Origin: Porphyra umbilicalis
Lineage: Eukaryota > Rhodophyta > Bangiophyceae > Bangiales > Bangiaceae
Direction: 5' to 3'
Length of the DNA: 64,000 nucleotides
Assembly (NCBI GenBank): GCA_002049455.2
Contig: KV918775.1
Coordinates: 124,001 to 188,000 of the forward strand
The notes under the pieces were generated by a model, which saw only the letters and a list, made by a program, of their open reading frames with translations, searched no databases and was not told the origin of the DNA. Made by a program: the position numbers and the translations under genes. Positions 12,329-23,686 of this stretch are shown piece by piece (position 1 is the stretch's first letter; each line of letters starts with the position of its first letter).

Positions 12329-12458
12329 TGACGATCACTGATGCTGTCCACGTCCGCTCCGACCAACCGCTCCACTCCACACCTTCCGGACCCACCGTCG
12401 CAATGGGTAGCGCTGGTGAAGCCGAGCTGCCAGCCTCAACACCACGAGCAGGCGGGTG

Positions 12459-14237
12459 ATGGACGTTCCACCACCACCACCACCGCCTGGTGCGGCGCCT
12501 CCGACTGTCCCTGACGACACGCGGCCTCCCCTGTCTGGCTGCGTGGCTGGCGCGGGAGATGGGCGCGGGATGGTCCGGGCGCCAGTGACGGCGGCCGCCG
12601 TAGCCAGTTCCGCGGCAGCAACGGGGGCTGCCAGCGATAGAGGCGACAAAGTCGGCTGCGATTCACCGCCCCGCCCGCCCACTTGGCGACGGATGGCGCG
12701 CTCGCACTCGTCGAGCATCCTGTCGGCGGGAGCGGGGCGCCATACCTGTGGCGGCGGGCTGGCACTCGAGGACCCGTCGACGGCGGGCGCCGAGGACACT
12801 GGCGACGGCAACGATGGTGGTGGTGGGCCTGGGGAAGGTACTGGCGGCGCCAATAGGGTCGCCGACGTGACGTCGACCGAGTCGCCGTCGCCGCCGCGAC
12901 TGTCGGTCGGGTCGTCCGCCTCGCCGGGCTCGTCGCCAACGCGGCCGGCGGGGGATGGCAACACGTCACCAGTGGAGCCCTTCATCATTGGCGTGTCTGG
13001 TGCGTCGGCATCGGGCAAGACGACCGTCTGCGACAACATCATTGACGGGCTCGGCGACCACCGGTGCGTGTCGGTCTCCCTTGACTGGTTCTACCACGGC
13101 CTGTCGCCCGGCACGTCGCCCGCGTCGTACAACTTTGACCACCCCAACGCGTTTGACTTTGCGGCCCTGCAGCGGACGCTGACGCGCATGCGCGAGCACA
13201 TTCCCGTGGAGGTGCCTGTGTACGACTTTGCGACGCACTCCCGCGTCAGCGGCCGCCAAGTCGTGCTCCCTGCCGCGGACGTCGTGATTGTCGAGGGCAT
13301 CCTCGCGTTTTACGATCCAGCCATCCGCGCGCTCATGCACATGAAGGTGTTTGTGGACGAGGACGCGGACGTGTGCCTATCGCGGCGCATTCTGCGGGAT
13401 GTTGCCAGCCGCGGGCGCTCCGTGTCGTCGGTGCTCGACCAGTACAACCAGTTTGTCAAGCCGGCTTTCCAAAACTACATTCTGCCGACCAAGCGGTATG
13501 CCGACATCATCCTGCCACGAGGCGGGGACAACCACGTCGCCACCGACCTTATCATCAAGCACATTGCGCTCAAGCTGCGGCAGGTCGACCTCCGCAAAAT
13601 TCACCCCAACCTGGTGCTGCTTGGTGACTCGTACCAGGTGCGGGGGCTCCACACCATCTTTCGGTCGGCCGAGACCAGCCGTGAGGACTTTGTATTTTAT
13701 TCCAACCGCCTGACGCGGCTGGTCGTCGAGGAGGGTCTCGGCCTGCTCCCCTTCGCACGCAAGGTCGTCACCACCCCCACGGGCGGGGTGTACCACGGGG
13801 TCGGCTTTGTTGCCGGCCTTGCCGCCGTCTCCCTCGTGCGCGGCGGGGAGGCGATGGAGCTGTCCCTCCGTGCTGTCTGCCAAGCCGTCAAGATTGGAAA
13901 GATGCTCATCCGCGTCGACGCCAAGAGCGCCCGCACTGTTGATTATTCGCGGCTGCCTGAGGACATCAAGCGCCGGAATGTGCTGCTGCTCGAGCCGATA
14001 CTGGCGACTGGTGCGACCGTGGAGTGTGCGGTCGACCACCTGATGACTACGGTCGGCTGCCGGGAGGAGGATGTGATCGTCTTGAGTCTGGTCTGCTCGA
14101 CCGAGGCTGTTCGGCGGGTCTGCAGCCGCTTCCCACGGGTGCGGCTGGTCACTTCGGCTGTCGACCGGCACGTTGACGCGTCGGGGCGGGTGTACCCAGG
14201 GGTGGGCAACTTTGCCGACCGCTACTTTGGCACCTGA
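12459..14237 (+). CDS. Bifunctional uridine kinase-uracil phosphoribosyltransferase (UCK-UPRT fusion)
   Basis: 592 codons, intronless, from the ATG at 12459 (a GTG one codon earlier is ignored). Residues 1-173 are a low-complexity, probably disordered leader. Residues about 174-375 are the uridine kinase domain: P-loop GASASGKTT, SLDWFYHGL (substrate Asp), NFDHPNAFD, VYDFATHSR, VIVEGILAFYD and the CLSRRILRD lid. Residues about 385-592 are a UPRT-like domain: LRGLHTIFRSAETSRE-type start, PRPP loop LLEPILATGATVE and uracil-pocket end GVGNFADRYFGT. This architecture matches plant UKL and animal UCKL1 proteins of pyrimidine salvage. In those families the kinase half is active, whereas the UPRT half is often weak or inactive. 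Here the 'DPMLATG' motif is EPILATG, so UPRT activity should not be assumed. A MITE lies directly upstream. Confidence 0.93.
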   Translation: MDVPPPPPPPGAAPPTVPDDTRPPLSGCVAGAGDGRGMVRAPVTAAAVASSAAATGAASDRGDKVGCDSPPRPPTWRRMARSHSSSILSAGAGRHTCGGGLALEDPSTAGAEDTGDGNDGGGGPGEGTGGANRVADVTSTESPSPPRLSVGSSASPGSSPTRPAGDGNTSPVEPFIIGVSGASASGKTTVCDNIIDGLGDHRCVSVSLDWFYHGLSPGTSPASYNFDHPNAFDFAALQRTLTRMREHIPVEVPVYDFATHSRVSGRQVVLPAADVVIVEGILAFYDPAIRALMHMKVFVDEDADVCLSRRILRDVASRGRSVSSVLDQYNQFVKPAFQNYILPTKRYADIILPRGGDNHVATDLIIKHIALKLRQVDLRKIHPNLVLLGDSYQVRGLHTIFRSAETSREDFVFYSNRLTRLVVEEGLGLLPFARKVVTTPTGGVYHGVGFVAGLAAVSLVRGGEAMELSLRAVCQAVKIGKMLIRVDAKSARTVDYSRLPEDIKRRNVLLLEPILATGATVECAVDHLMTTVGCREEDVIVLSLVCSTEAVRRVCSRFPRVRLVTSAVDRHVDASGRVYPGVGNFADRYFGT

Positions 14238-14967
14238 GGAAGCGGGAGGCGGGGGGAGCTCCGTGTGGATGTGGTGGCACCACGTCAGAGCCGCGGCATG
14301 GATCGTGAGACGACTCGTCCATTTTTTTTCAGTCTCAACGATTTTTTTAGGGTCACGCGGGCTCTCGCACAGGTTGTTGACCTCGCCTCCTCATTGGATG
14401 CTGACTTTCAATGCCATTCATGAGCTCAGTTTGACATCCGCAAAATGCCAATCTCTCTTGTGTTGCGAGGCCCTTGATCGTCGTGCCCCCCTTTTCACGG
14501 CCCTCCCCGCGCCAATTCGCGCGCGAACGAGCGGCCGGTGAGCGCTTCGGTGCGTGGCCGGTATGGCAGGTGGCACCCAGCGCCGAACCGGCCCACGCCT
14601 GGTGGCCCTGCTACAAGTAGGAGACGGGTGGAGGGGTCGGGGGGGGGCTCTGCGGTGACTCACTAACTCTGGCAAGTGGAGCGGTACCAATGAGGTTGAC
14701 CCCGTTTGAGCGGCGTCCACGCGTCTCCCCCGCGCTTTTAACGACGCCTTCCCGTCGTCTCCCCTCCGCCTCCCTCTTCCTTCTTATTTCCGTAGTTTGT
14801 TTCGTGTCTTACTTGCCGGCCGGGCATTCTTCCATACTCTCCTTCCTGTCAGAGCCTTTTCTCTTTGCCGGTTGGGCTCTGGCGGACTGGCCCGTGCGCA
14901 CGACGGCGGTTCACAACGGGCGGCTTCGAGGGGCCGGTCGTGGGGGCGGCGGGTGGCGGCCGCCCCC
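14238..14967. other. Interval between uridine kinase and zinc-finger genes
   Basis: Contains T-rich tracts after the uridine kinase stop (14322-14347), then a C/T-rich leader before the zinc-finger start. No separate gene seen. Confidence 0.5.
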
Positions 14968-17566
14968 ATGGACGGGCCTGTGAGGCCCCGCTCTCCGCCG
15001 CCGGCCGGGGTGGCAAAGCGGGAACGGCCACCGTCTCCCCTGCTCGGGGGTGGAGGCCCCCGTGCGCACGACGCCGATGCCGGCGGTACGGGCGACCGTG
15101 GCGGCCGGGGCGCTGCCGCCGCCGCCGCCGCAGCCGCCGCCACTACGGACGGCAACGCGCCCCCGCCGCCATTGGCCCCGGCCACCGCCCCTGCCGCCAA
15201 GCGCCCCTGCACCGCGCCGGCGGTCGACGGTGCTGCGGCGGTGGGCGCCGCGCCACCGCCGTCGCCCGCCCCCCCCCACCCCCGCGCGTCGCCCCCCCGC
15301 GACGACGCGGCGGCTGTGGGCGCGACCGGCGCGGCCGCCCCCGGCGGCGGGGTGCCGCCCCCTGACGCCCGACCCGACGGCGGTCGCGCGGCGGCCGCGG
15401 GGGCGGCGGCGCGCCGCGCGCCACTGGCGGTTGCGTGTGGCCTGTGTGTCGCGGCCTTTGGCGACTGGGCGGCGCTGCGGTTGCACCGGGAGGTGGTACA
15501 CCCGCCCGAGCGGCCGCCACCGCCGCTGCCGACGCCCAATGGGGCGGCGGCGGCGGCGGCGGCGCCGTCGCCGCCAGTGTTGCCACAGCCGGCGGCGACC
15601 GCGGTGGCGCCTCCAGCGTCCGTGTCGTTGCCGCCGCGTTCTGGTTTGGCGGGCGAGGCAACGGCGGCGTTGGCCACACCGCCATTGGCGGCGGCCGCTC
15701 GACCGCATGCGCCGTTTGGTCTGTCGGCGGCAGCCGACGCGCTCCCTGTCGCCCAACCGCCTGCTGCGGCGGACCTGCCCGCTGCGGAGGAGACGCTGAC
15801 AGTCTCGCTGCCATCGGCTGGACAGTTGGAGCGGGGCGCTTCCTCGGCAGCCTCGCTGCCGAGCGCTAGGACAAGTACCTCACCCCCGGCCGCCACTGCT
15901 CCGGGGGCAGTGGGTCTGGTGGCAACGCCGCCGGCATCTACCTCACCGCTGGCTGCCGCCCCGCCGCCGGCCACGACGCCCGCGCCGGCAGCAACGTCGA
16001 CGACGCGGCCGCCGCCGGTCGTAACGTCAACGTCGGCTCCAACGGGTGCCGTACCGTCGGTACCGCTGCCGGCTGGCCCTTCGTCGACACCACCGTCGGG
16101 CGTCGCCGCTCCCGCAGCCCAGACGCCAAACGCGGATGCGGTGACGCCGCCGCCCGACGGCGTCCCTCCGTTGGCAGCGTCGCCGCCGCTGCTGCCGCTG
16201 CTGCCCAGCCCCTCGCCAGCGTCACCGGCGGCGGCAGCCGGCGCGTCGCCCGCGCTCGAGGCGACCGGCCCGCCGGCCGACTGGCAGCTGCCGTCGCCGG
16301 GGGCGCCCTCGTCGCGACCGGCCGCTAGCGCCCCGCCGGCCGCGCCGCGCATTGCCTCGCCAGCCACGACCGTCTCGTCGGCGTCGGCGCCGCCGGCCCC
16401 TCTGTTGCCCCTCGACCAGCCGGTCGGCGTCTTTCACCCACGGCACCCGACTGGGGGGGCGGGGGCGCCGCCTGCTGTGGAAGGGGGCTTGGATGGGGGT
16501 GGGGACGAGGGGGTGGGGAGCTTGGCGGACGGACCGGACGACGGCGCGGGGGGTGAGGCGGAGGACGTTGGCGAGTTGGGGCTGCTGGGGCGGGGCGACG
16601 CCTCTGTGCCAGGCGGGGGGCTCTCCACCGCAACCAATGCTTTGGATGACGACCGCAGCGGTGGTGGCAGTGGCGGCGGCGGCAGCAGCGGCGGCGGCGG
16701 TCTCGCCGGCGATGGCGTCGGTGGGGGCGACACTGGCGGTGGCGGCCGTGCCAATGGCGGGGCGTCGACGGGCGACGTGCCTCCCCGCCCTTTGCGGCGT
16801 CCAGCGAGCAACCCCGAGCGGTCGGCGCTCGTGGATGCGGCCATTGCGTCTGCCATTGGCATCACGGCTTCCGCCGCGGCGGCGGCGGCGGCGGTCCCCC
16901 TCTCCCCCAACGCGTGTGCGGCGTGCCGGCTGGCGTTTGGGTGCGCGGCGGACCTGCGCTTCCACACCGCCCACGCGCACCGGCGGCTCGACGCGTTGAC
17001 CGCGTGGGCACCTGGGCGCCCACCGCACTCGCAGGGCCCCCGCGCCCACCCCGACAATGCCGACGAAGCAGCCGACGCGGACGTTGGCGGCGGCACGGCG
17101 ACGGGCCCCCGCTGCACGGGCTGCGGGCGGTCGGGTGGCCACGAGGAGCACCGCACGCAGCGGCGGGCGGCGAGCAGCCGCCTCCGCGCCGCCGCGTGCG
17201 CGACGTGTGGGGTGGCGTTTGGGGTTTGGTTGGGGTTGGCCCGCCGCCACGGGTCGGGCGCCGCGTCCGCGGCGAGCGCGGCAGGGGGCGGGGGGGGGGC
17301 GACGCGGGGCGGGGGGGGGCGCCGGCGGGGGGAGAGGCCGCTGGGGGGGTTGGCACCCGCGGCCTGTCGGCGGCGGCCGCTGCATGGGGGGGGGGGGGGG
17401 GCGTGAGGGCGCCCCGACCAGTGGCAGCGGCGGCGGCGGCAGCGGCGACGGGAGTGCCTGTGGCAGTGCCAGCGGCGCGAGCCGGTCGGTGCGGAGCCCG
17501 CTCGTGTTGCCAGGCTGCCGCGTCGACGGCGCGGCGGCGACAGCGGCGGCGGCGGTGGCGACGGCG

Positions 17567-17604
<38 letters not shown>

Positions 17605-18100
17605 TTCGGCGTCGTCGGCAGCGTCGGCGGCGTCGGGGGCCGGTTCGTCGTCTGTCGGGGCCTCGTCCACCGCGTCCCCTCCTTCCGCCGCCGCCGACGC
17701 GGCGCCGGCGGAAGCGGACGCAGGCGTCCACCAGTGCCAGCATTGCACACGCGCCTTCTCCTCCGTGGCGGGCCTCCGCATCCACACTGGCCGCACGCAC
17801 AATGCCGGCATTGGCGCGGCGCGGCGACCGCGCCCACCCGCGGCGCCACCCGCACCGCCGCCGCCGCCGCCGCCCGACGCGCCGCCGCCGCCGCCGCCGC
17901 CGCCCCCCGACGGGGCGTCGGACGTGCACGTGTGCCCCGTGTGCGGCAAGCGCCTGTCGAGCCGCCCGGGCCTCGTGCTGCACTACCGGTCGATCCACCT
18001 CGGCCACCGCTCCGCCCCGTGCCCCGAGTGTGGCCAAACGTTTGCGCGGGCCGCCTACCTGGCCGTGCACTTGGCCAACGTGCACAGGCAGGCGCCCTGA
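14968..18100 (+). CDS. Multi-C2H2 zinc-finger protein with low-complexity linkers; frame changes in a G run
   Basis: Frame 1 is open from 14797. I prefer the ATG at 14968 (MDGPVRPRSPPPAG) as start. Finger-like units in this frame are C-GLC...LHREVVH (15436-15501), CAAC...FHTAHAH (about 16915-16980) and CTGC...H..H (about 17110), then a partial CATC unit. The frame ends at 17406, right after 16 consecutive G (17386-17401). One frame over, coding continues through Ala/Gly linkers to three canonical fingers: CQHC...HTGRTH (17737-17802), CPVC...HYRSIH (17935-18000) and CPEC...HLANVH (about 18020-18086), ending at 18100. The simplest reading is one gene with a mis-sized G run. A GTGAGG just after the run could instead be a splice donor, but no good acceptor is near. 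It is probably a nuclear DNA- or RNA-binding protein; targets are unknown. Confidence 0.6.
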
Positions 18101-19074
18101 CGGGCGCCGTTGTGAGGGCGGCGACGGCGGCGGCGCCCGCGCGCACGCGGGCGTGGTGGCACGCAAGCCGCCCCGCGGCGGCGCGCGGCACGGCGACCGC
18201 CGCGGGCGGCCGGCCGGTCGGTCGGCGGCGCCGCGGCGGCGCGGGGGGGTCTCCTCGTCAGACGGCCCGTGCGGCGGCGGGGGGGGGGGGGGGGGGGGGG
18301 GGCGCGGCGCCGACGACCGTCGGCCGGCGCGGCGGGCGCACCTCGCGGCAACGCCCTCCCAGTCTGGCCAGACTGGGCCGAGTCTGGCCGGCCAGACTGG
18401 GGGTGCGTTGCCCCGTGGGGCGCGGCGCCCCGCACCGGTGCGCCGCGCCGCGCCCCGCGGGCCGCGCGCGCTGCCGCTGCAGCGCTGCCGCTGCAGCGCC
18501 CGCTGCTGCAGCGGCGGGCGGGGGCGGCGCCTTGCGCGTCCCCCGCGTGTGTCCGCGTGCGGTCTGCGGGTGCGCCGGTCGCCCGCCCGGCCGGCGACCG
18601 TGTCGGTCAGCGGACGTGGCGCCCGACTGTAAGGCGGGCGTGCCGCGCGTCGTCCAACGGTGGTCGACGTCACGCATGCGCGCCGCGGCCGGCGGCTATG
18701 GTCCGCCCCGCGCGCCGCGGGCGCCTCGCGCGCGCACCGGGTGCGCCACGAACAACGTTTTATCCGCGACGGAGGCGGGCGGCCGACCGACCCGTCCGTC
18801 GTCTGCAGCGGCCGTTGCCGTCGCCCGCCACTCCCGCCGCGCGCGTCCGTCCCGGCGCCCGCCCTCGGTCCCCCGTTCCGCCCGTCGCTCGCCCCTGGCG
18901 CGCGTTGCGGTTGCACCCGCCAAACGGCCCCCCGTCGCCCGTCGGCGGTCTGCCCCGTCGGCCACGTCCCCCACCCCGGGCCCCCCGCCCGCCCACCCCG
19001 TTGCCGTTTTTCTCCCCGCCCGCCCACCCCGTTGCCGTTTTTTTCCCCGCCCCGCGCCCCGCTCGTCGGCAGCC
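18101..19074. other. GC-rich interval upstream of the vWA gene
   Basis: Contains a 24-base G run (18279-18302), the nested palindromes at 18347-18412, CTGCCGCTGCAGCG repeats around 18470-18500, and a roughly 32-bp direct repeat (CCCACCCCGTTGCCGTTTTT) near 18990 and 19022. The last 100 bases are pyrimidine-rich and probably form the 5' leader of the vWA gene. Long open frames on both strands here have no domain and are treated as compositional. Confidence 0.5.
18347..18412. repeat. Nested palindromes / 66-bp imperfect inverted repeat
   Basis: Outer arms of 23 bp (18347-18369 and 18390-18412) match at about 21 positions. Inside are two perfect palindromes, CCCAGTCTGGCCAGACTGGG and AGTCTGGCCGGCCAGACT. 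It could form a strong cruciform or hairpin. It lies 660 bp upstream of the vWA start codon. Confidence 0.8.
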
Positions 19075-22000
19075 ATGGCGGGCACGGACACCCTCCCGCC
19101 CATCGTCGGCGCGCCCGTGTGGGACGTGCACCCCGTTGGGGACGATGCCCTGGCGCTGCTGCCCGCATTGGGGGCGTTTGCTGCTGCGGCCGCCGCTGCC
19201 GCGCCCGCCGCCACGCCCGCGGACGTGGGCGCTGCCCCCCCCCCCCCCCGCCCACGCACTTGGTCTTCCTCCTCGACGCGAGCGGGTCCATGCAGGGCGC
19301 ATGGCCCGCCGTCGCCGCGGCCATCAATGCCATCTCCGCCACCCGCCCCGCGACGCACGTCCTCAAGTGGGCTGCGGGCGGAGCGGTGCGGGCGGCGCCC
19401 CTCAAGGCCGACCTGTCAGCGTGCGGCGCGGCCGACGCAGAGCACATTGGGTTTTCCACCAACTTGACCGTCGCCGCCACGCTCCTTGGGGACACCCTCA
19501 AAGGCCTGGTGCGGGGCGGCGCCCGCCGCTTCCTGGTCGTCTTTGTGTCGGATGGCTGCGGGGACATGGACGGCCTGGACGACGCGTGCGTGGCGGCGCG
19601 GGCGGTGGTGACGGGCGACGGGGCGCCGCCCGGGGGGGTCCTCGAGTTGACCGTCCTCGGCGTCGGGGCGGGCTTCCCCACCGCCGTCGCCATGAACATG
19701 CGGGCGACGCTGCACGCGGGGCGGCCGTCGGTGCCGGCACTGACGCTCGTCGACGGGCGGGCCACCGGCTTGGCGGCCGCCCTCGACGGCTTGACGCCGC
19801 TGTGGGGGCTCCACGACCGGACCGCCCGACTGGTACGGGTGGGGGGGTGGGACGGCGCCGACGGCGCGGTCGGCGCCGACGATGGTGGCGGCGGCGCGCG
19901 GCCCGCCCCGTGGGCGCCCCCGACCGACGTGCTGTCCGAGGGGGTGGTGTACCTGCTCCCCCGGCAGGCGCGCTCCCTGCGCCTCGCCATTGGGGGCGAC
20001 GGCGGCGGCGGCGGTGGTGAGGGCGGCGACGGCGGCGGCGCTGCCGGTGCGACGGTGACCCTCGACCTGCGCGAGGTGATGTGGTCCGAGGACACCCTGT
20101 TGACTGCCGCCAAGCAGTGGGCGTGGGCCGTCCAGGCGGGCGCCCTGGCCGCCCACCGCGACGCGACGCCGGCGCCACAGCGGGAGGAGGTGCTGCGCCA
20201 CGCCGCCGACGCGCTCGCGCTCGTCGACGCGGCAGTGGCCATGCTGGCGGCGGCCGCGGCGGCCGACGGCACGGCGCCCCCCCCCAACTCGGTGGCCCGC
20301 CGCGTCGCCGACCGCAAAGCCGCCACCGGCAAGCGCCACGACCTCGCCGCCGTTTGCGGGGAGCTGCGGCGCCTCGCCGCCGGCGTGACGCTCGCGGGCC
20401 TCTCGGACGGGGAACTCGCGCAGCGGCTCGCCATTGGCACCGTGGAGGGGCGCCACCACGCGGCAGCCATGGCGTGGAAAGGCGTCGACGCGGCGGCCTA
20501 TGCCCAGTGGCGCGACGCCTTTGTGCGCCTGCTGGACGGGGGCGACGGCAGCGGCGGCGGCGGCGGCGACGGCGGCGGGGGCGTGGTCGCCGCCGCGCGG
20601 CGGGCCGTGGCGGCGGAGGAGGCGGCCGGCCTCCGCTCCGCCGTCTCCCTCGAGGGCAACGCGGAGATTCTCTGTCAAGACGGGCTGGCGGCCGCGCTCG
20701 CCGCCACGCCGTCGCCGTATTGGCTCGTGGACGTGCTGCCGCTGGTCGGCCTCGCCGTCACCGTCGCGCGCACCTCGTCGGGGATGATCAACGTGTGGGC
20801 GCTGCGCGTGACGCGCCACGCGCGCCACACGCCCGTCCTCGACACCGTCTCCTTGCGCTCGTTGAGTGACCCGGTTGTGGCCGCCCCGTCGGGCGGGGCG
20901 GCCGGCTCCAGGGCGCCGACGAGCACGAGTGGGGTGGCGGCCAAGCTGCCGGCGGGCGCGGGCGTGGTGGAGGAACTCAACGCGGTCGTCGCGCTCGTGG
21001 CAGACGAGGCGTCGGCAGCGGCACTGCGGCCGGCGTTGACGTCCCGGCTGTACCAGCTGCTCCACACGTTTACCGCGTGCGGCAACGCGGATACGGTCGA
21101 CGTGGACGCGCACGCGGCCCTGTTGTCCGCCACCGTGACGTACCTGCTCGCCAGGCGCCACCGTGCCGTTGCTGCCGCCGCCACGGCCACCACCACCACC
21201 ACCACCGCCACTCCCCGCCCCGCGCCGTTTGAGGAGTGGCTCTCCCGGTGCTTGTTGACGCTGCGGCACCTCTACCCCCGCCTCCGCGCGTACGTGGGTG
21301 CCCTGCGGGAGGACCCCGCCGCGGCGGTGGTGACCGAACACGAGGACGTTGCGACCAAGTGCCTCGGCTTGTCCAAGCCGCTGGCACTCTCCCTCGCGTG
21401 GGCCGACGACCTCGCCGACGCTGCGGACCGCCGGCGCGTCGTCGCCGCGGTCACCCGCGAGTGGGTCGGCCGCGCCATGGGCAACCACGCGCGCAGCGCG
21501 GAGGAGTGGTTCACCCTCCTCGACCCGACCGTGGTGCTGACGGACGCCACGTCTGGGGCGACCGTCCCCGACGTGGCCGCATTTGTCGCGTCCGTGACCC
21601 CTCCCGTCAGCGCCTACTACACCCCTGCCGCGGCCGAGGCGGCGCTGCGGGGGCGCCTCACCGCCGTCGGCACCCACCGCGGGGTGGCGCTACGCACCCG
21701 CCGCCTGCGCAAGTGCCGCGACGGGGGCGTCGGCCTCCCCGCCCTCGAGCAGTGGGCGCGCACGCTCCTTGGCGAGCCCGCCTATGCGGTCGGGGAGGGG
21801 GAGCTCGCCGCCGCCGCCGCCCACGCGCTGGCGCACGTGGGGTCGGGCGCGCGGCGCGCGCCGACCGCCGCCGACGCCCTCGACGTGACCGTTGCGCCGG
21901 CGCTGCACCGCGCCGCGACGCGGTCGGCACAGGGGGCGGCCGACGGTGCCCTCACCGCCGCCATTGCCGCGTCGTGGGCGGCCACCGTCAGCGCCGCGCA

Positions 22001-22802
22001 CGGGGGGGGGGGGCGGTGGCGCCCGCCGCGTGGCCGGCGGTCGTTGCCGCGCGGCGCCGCCGTGTGGCCGACGCGCCAGCCGACACGTACACCCCGTCGG
22101 CGTCCGACGCGGACGGGGGTGTGGCCGCGGCCGACGGCGACGCGGACGGCGGCTTTACCCCCGCCACCGCCGCCTACCGCGCGGACGTGGGCCTGTGCGG
22201 GCGCGCGTGCATGGCGCCCGGGTGCCCCTGGTACCTCACGCTCGTGCCCGCCGGGGAGCTCGGCGCGCACGCGGCGGCTGCGTCGCAGGTGCCCGTGGCG
22301 CGGGGCCACACCGCCCTCTCCACCGCCGTGGCCGCATCCGTGCGCGCAGGCGTCACGGACGTGGACGCGGTCGTGCGGGCGGTCGTTAGTGGCCGCCACC
22401 TGCGCTACGCCGACGCGAGGGGGGGGGCGGTCGCGGCGCTGGCGGCCGCCGCTGCCGACGGGGCGGCGGCGGCGGCGCTGCGGGCGACGGTGGTGCGGCA
22501 GATGGAGGCGTATGGGGAGCTGCTTGGGGGGGGGGGGGGGGGGGGAGGACGTGAGGGCCGGCGCCGCCGTTGGGGAGGGAAGGGGCGGGGGAGGAGACAC
22601 CCCTGGACGTGGATGCGGCAGAGGTGACGTGGTCGCGGGGGGGGGGTGGGGGGGACGCACGACGAGCGCCCCTCGTGGGTGTGACCCGCCCGTGGCGTCT
22701 GCGTTTGGTCTTGGGGGGTCGCTGCGCCGAGCAAGCGGCGGCGGCCTGGCGTCGACGGCGGCGGGCGGGCCGGGGGCGCCTGAGCGGCGGCCGACCGAAT
22801 GA
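19075..22802 (+). CDS. von Willebrand factor A-domain protein, frame changes at C/G runs
   Basis: ATG at 19075 (MAGTDTLPPIVGAPVWDVHP) opens frame 1, which leads into a 15-base C run (19235-19249). Immediately after it, frame 3 reads LVFLLDASGSMQGAW, a metal-ion-dependent adhesion site (DxSxS), followed by FVVFVSDGCGDMDG-type strands and ELTVLGVGAGFP, i.e. a vWA fold of about 190 residues. A long helical and Ala-rich region of about 800 residues follows without a known domain. At a 12-base G run (22002-22013) coding moves to frame 2 (ADAPADTYTPSASD, GLCGRACMAPGCPW, GHTALSTAVAASVRAG), up to another 20-base G run (22526-22545), after which the true frame is unclear. The frame-3 stop is at 22802. 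No signal peptide is seen, so an intracellular vWA protein is likely. Partner and function are unknown; the frame breaks look like assembly length errors. Confidence 0.55.
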
Positions 22803-23396
22803 AGCAAAACAACGCGTCGCCACCCCCAGCCCCGACGGCTGGTTCCCGGCGCACCCCACGCGCCGGCGGCGGCGTGGCCGCCACTCCGCCTCTGCCACGC
22901 GTCGCCCGCCGGCCGCGGCTCCCCGCGTCGCGCGGCCGACGGCGGTCACCGCCGCCGCCGCCGCCCCCCGCGCGATGGGGGACACGGCGGGCGCGTCGCG
23001 CCGCCGCCGCGCAGCGTCACGGGGGAGGCGTCTGGGCCCCCGCCGCCGCCGCCGGTCGGCGGCGGGGGCGGTGGCTCGGCCGCCGGGTGGGCGCCGGCTG
23101 CGGCGCGCGGGGGGGTGGCTGTCGCCCGCTGGGATGGCGCGCCCGCGTCGGTCGCTGCCGCCGCGGTGGCGGCCCGACGGTCGGTCGCAGGTGCCCCTGC
23201 CGGCGGGCCTTGGTCGCGTCTGCTGGCTGCGGTGGCGACCGCGCTCTTGCTGCGCTTGTCGAGCCATACGGTCGGTGGTGCGCCACGCGGTCGCACGGCC
23301 GTGCACCTGTGGCAAAAAAAAAACGTCAGGGTTCCGTACTCGACCGCGTTCTGTTTTTTTTTTCAGTACGGGTCCCGTATGTACAGATGGACCTGA
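22803..23396 (+). other. Coding-like tail with a hydrophobic segment
   Basis: Frame 3 from about 23005 reads a clean protein-like stretch (SVTGEASG, then VAVARWDGAPASVAAAAVAA), followed by WSRLLAAVATALLLRLS, a possible membrane helix near 23210-23260, ending at 23396. It may be the C-terminus of the vWA protein after one more frame break, or a separate small gene. Without transcripts I cannot say which. Confidence 0.25.
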
Positions 23397-23686
23397 CCTC
23401 ATTCCGTTTTTTTGCTACCTATTTCGAAATCAGTAGGTCCAGAACAATCCTTGCGCTCGTTTCATGACCAGTGCGTGGCTGCCATTGGGGCGATGCAGTG
23501 CTGTCCCGTGGCCTGCTTCCCGAACGCCGCGCGAAGTGCTCCATTGCCACGCGCGCATTGCCGTGTTGTGCCCCCACGCGCCCTTTTTCCCCGTGTCGGA
23601 TTGCCTCTGCCTGCGACGTGTGCCGACGCCGTCTCGGACGTGGACGACCTCTCCCCTCCTGTACCGCTATCTACGACCGCTGTACA

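Noticed and set aside
12456..12458. GTG start for the uridine kinase-UPRT gene
   Set aside because: An ATG follows immediately at 12459; non-AUG starts are unnecessary here.
16222..20470. 1202- and 585-residue minus-strand frames opposite the zinc-finger and vWA genes
   Set aside because: Antisense shadows. The plus strand carries real C2H2 and vWA motifs, whereas the minus translations are Arg/Pro/Ala repeats.
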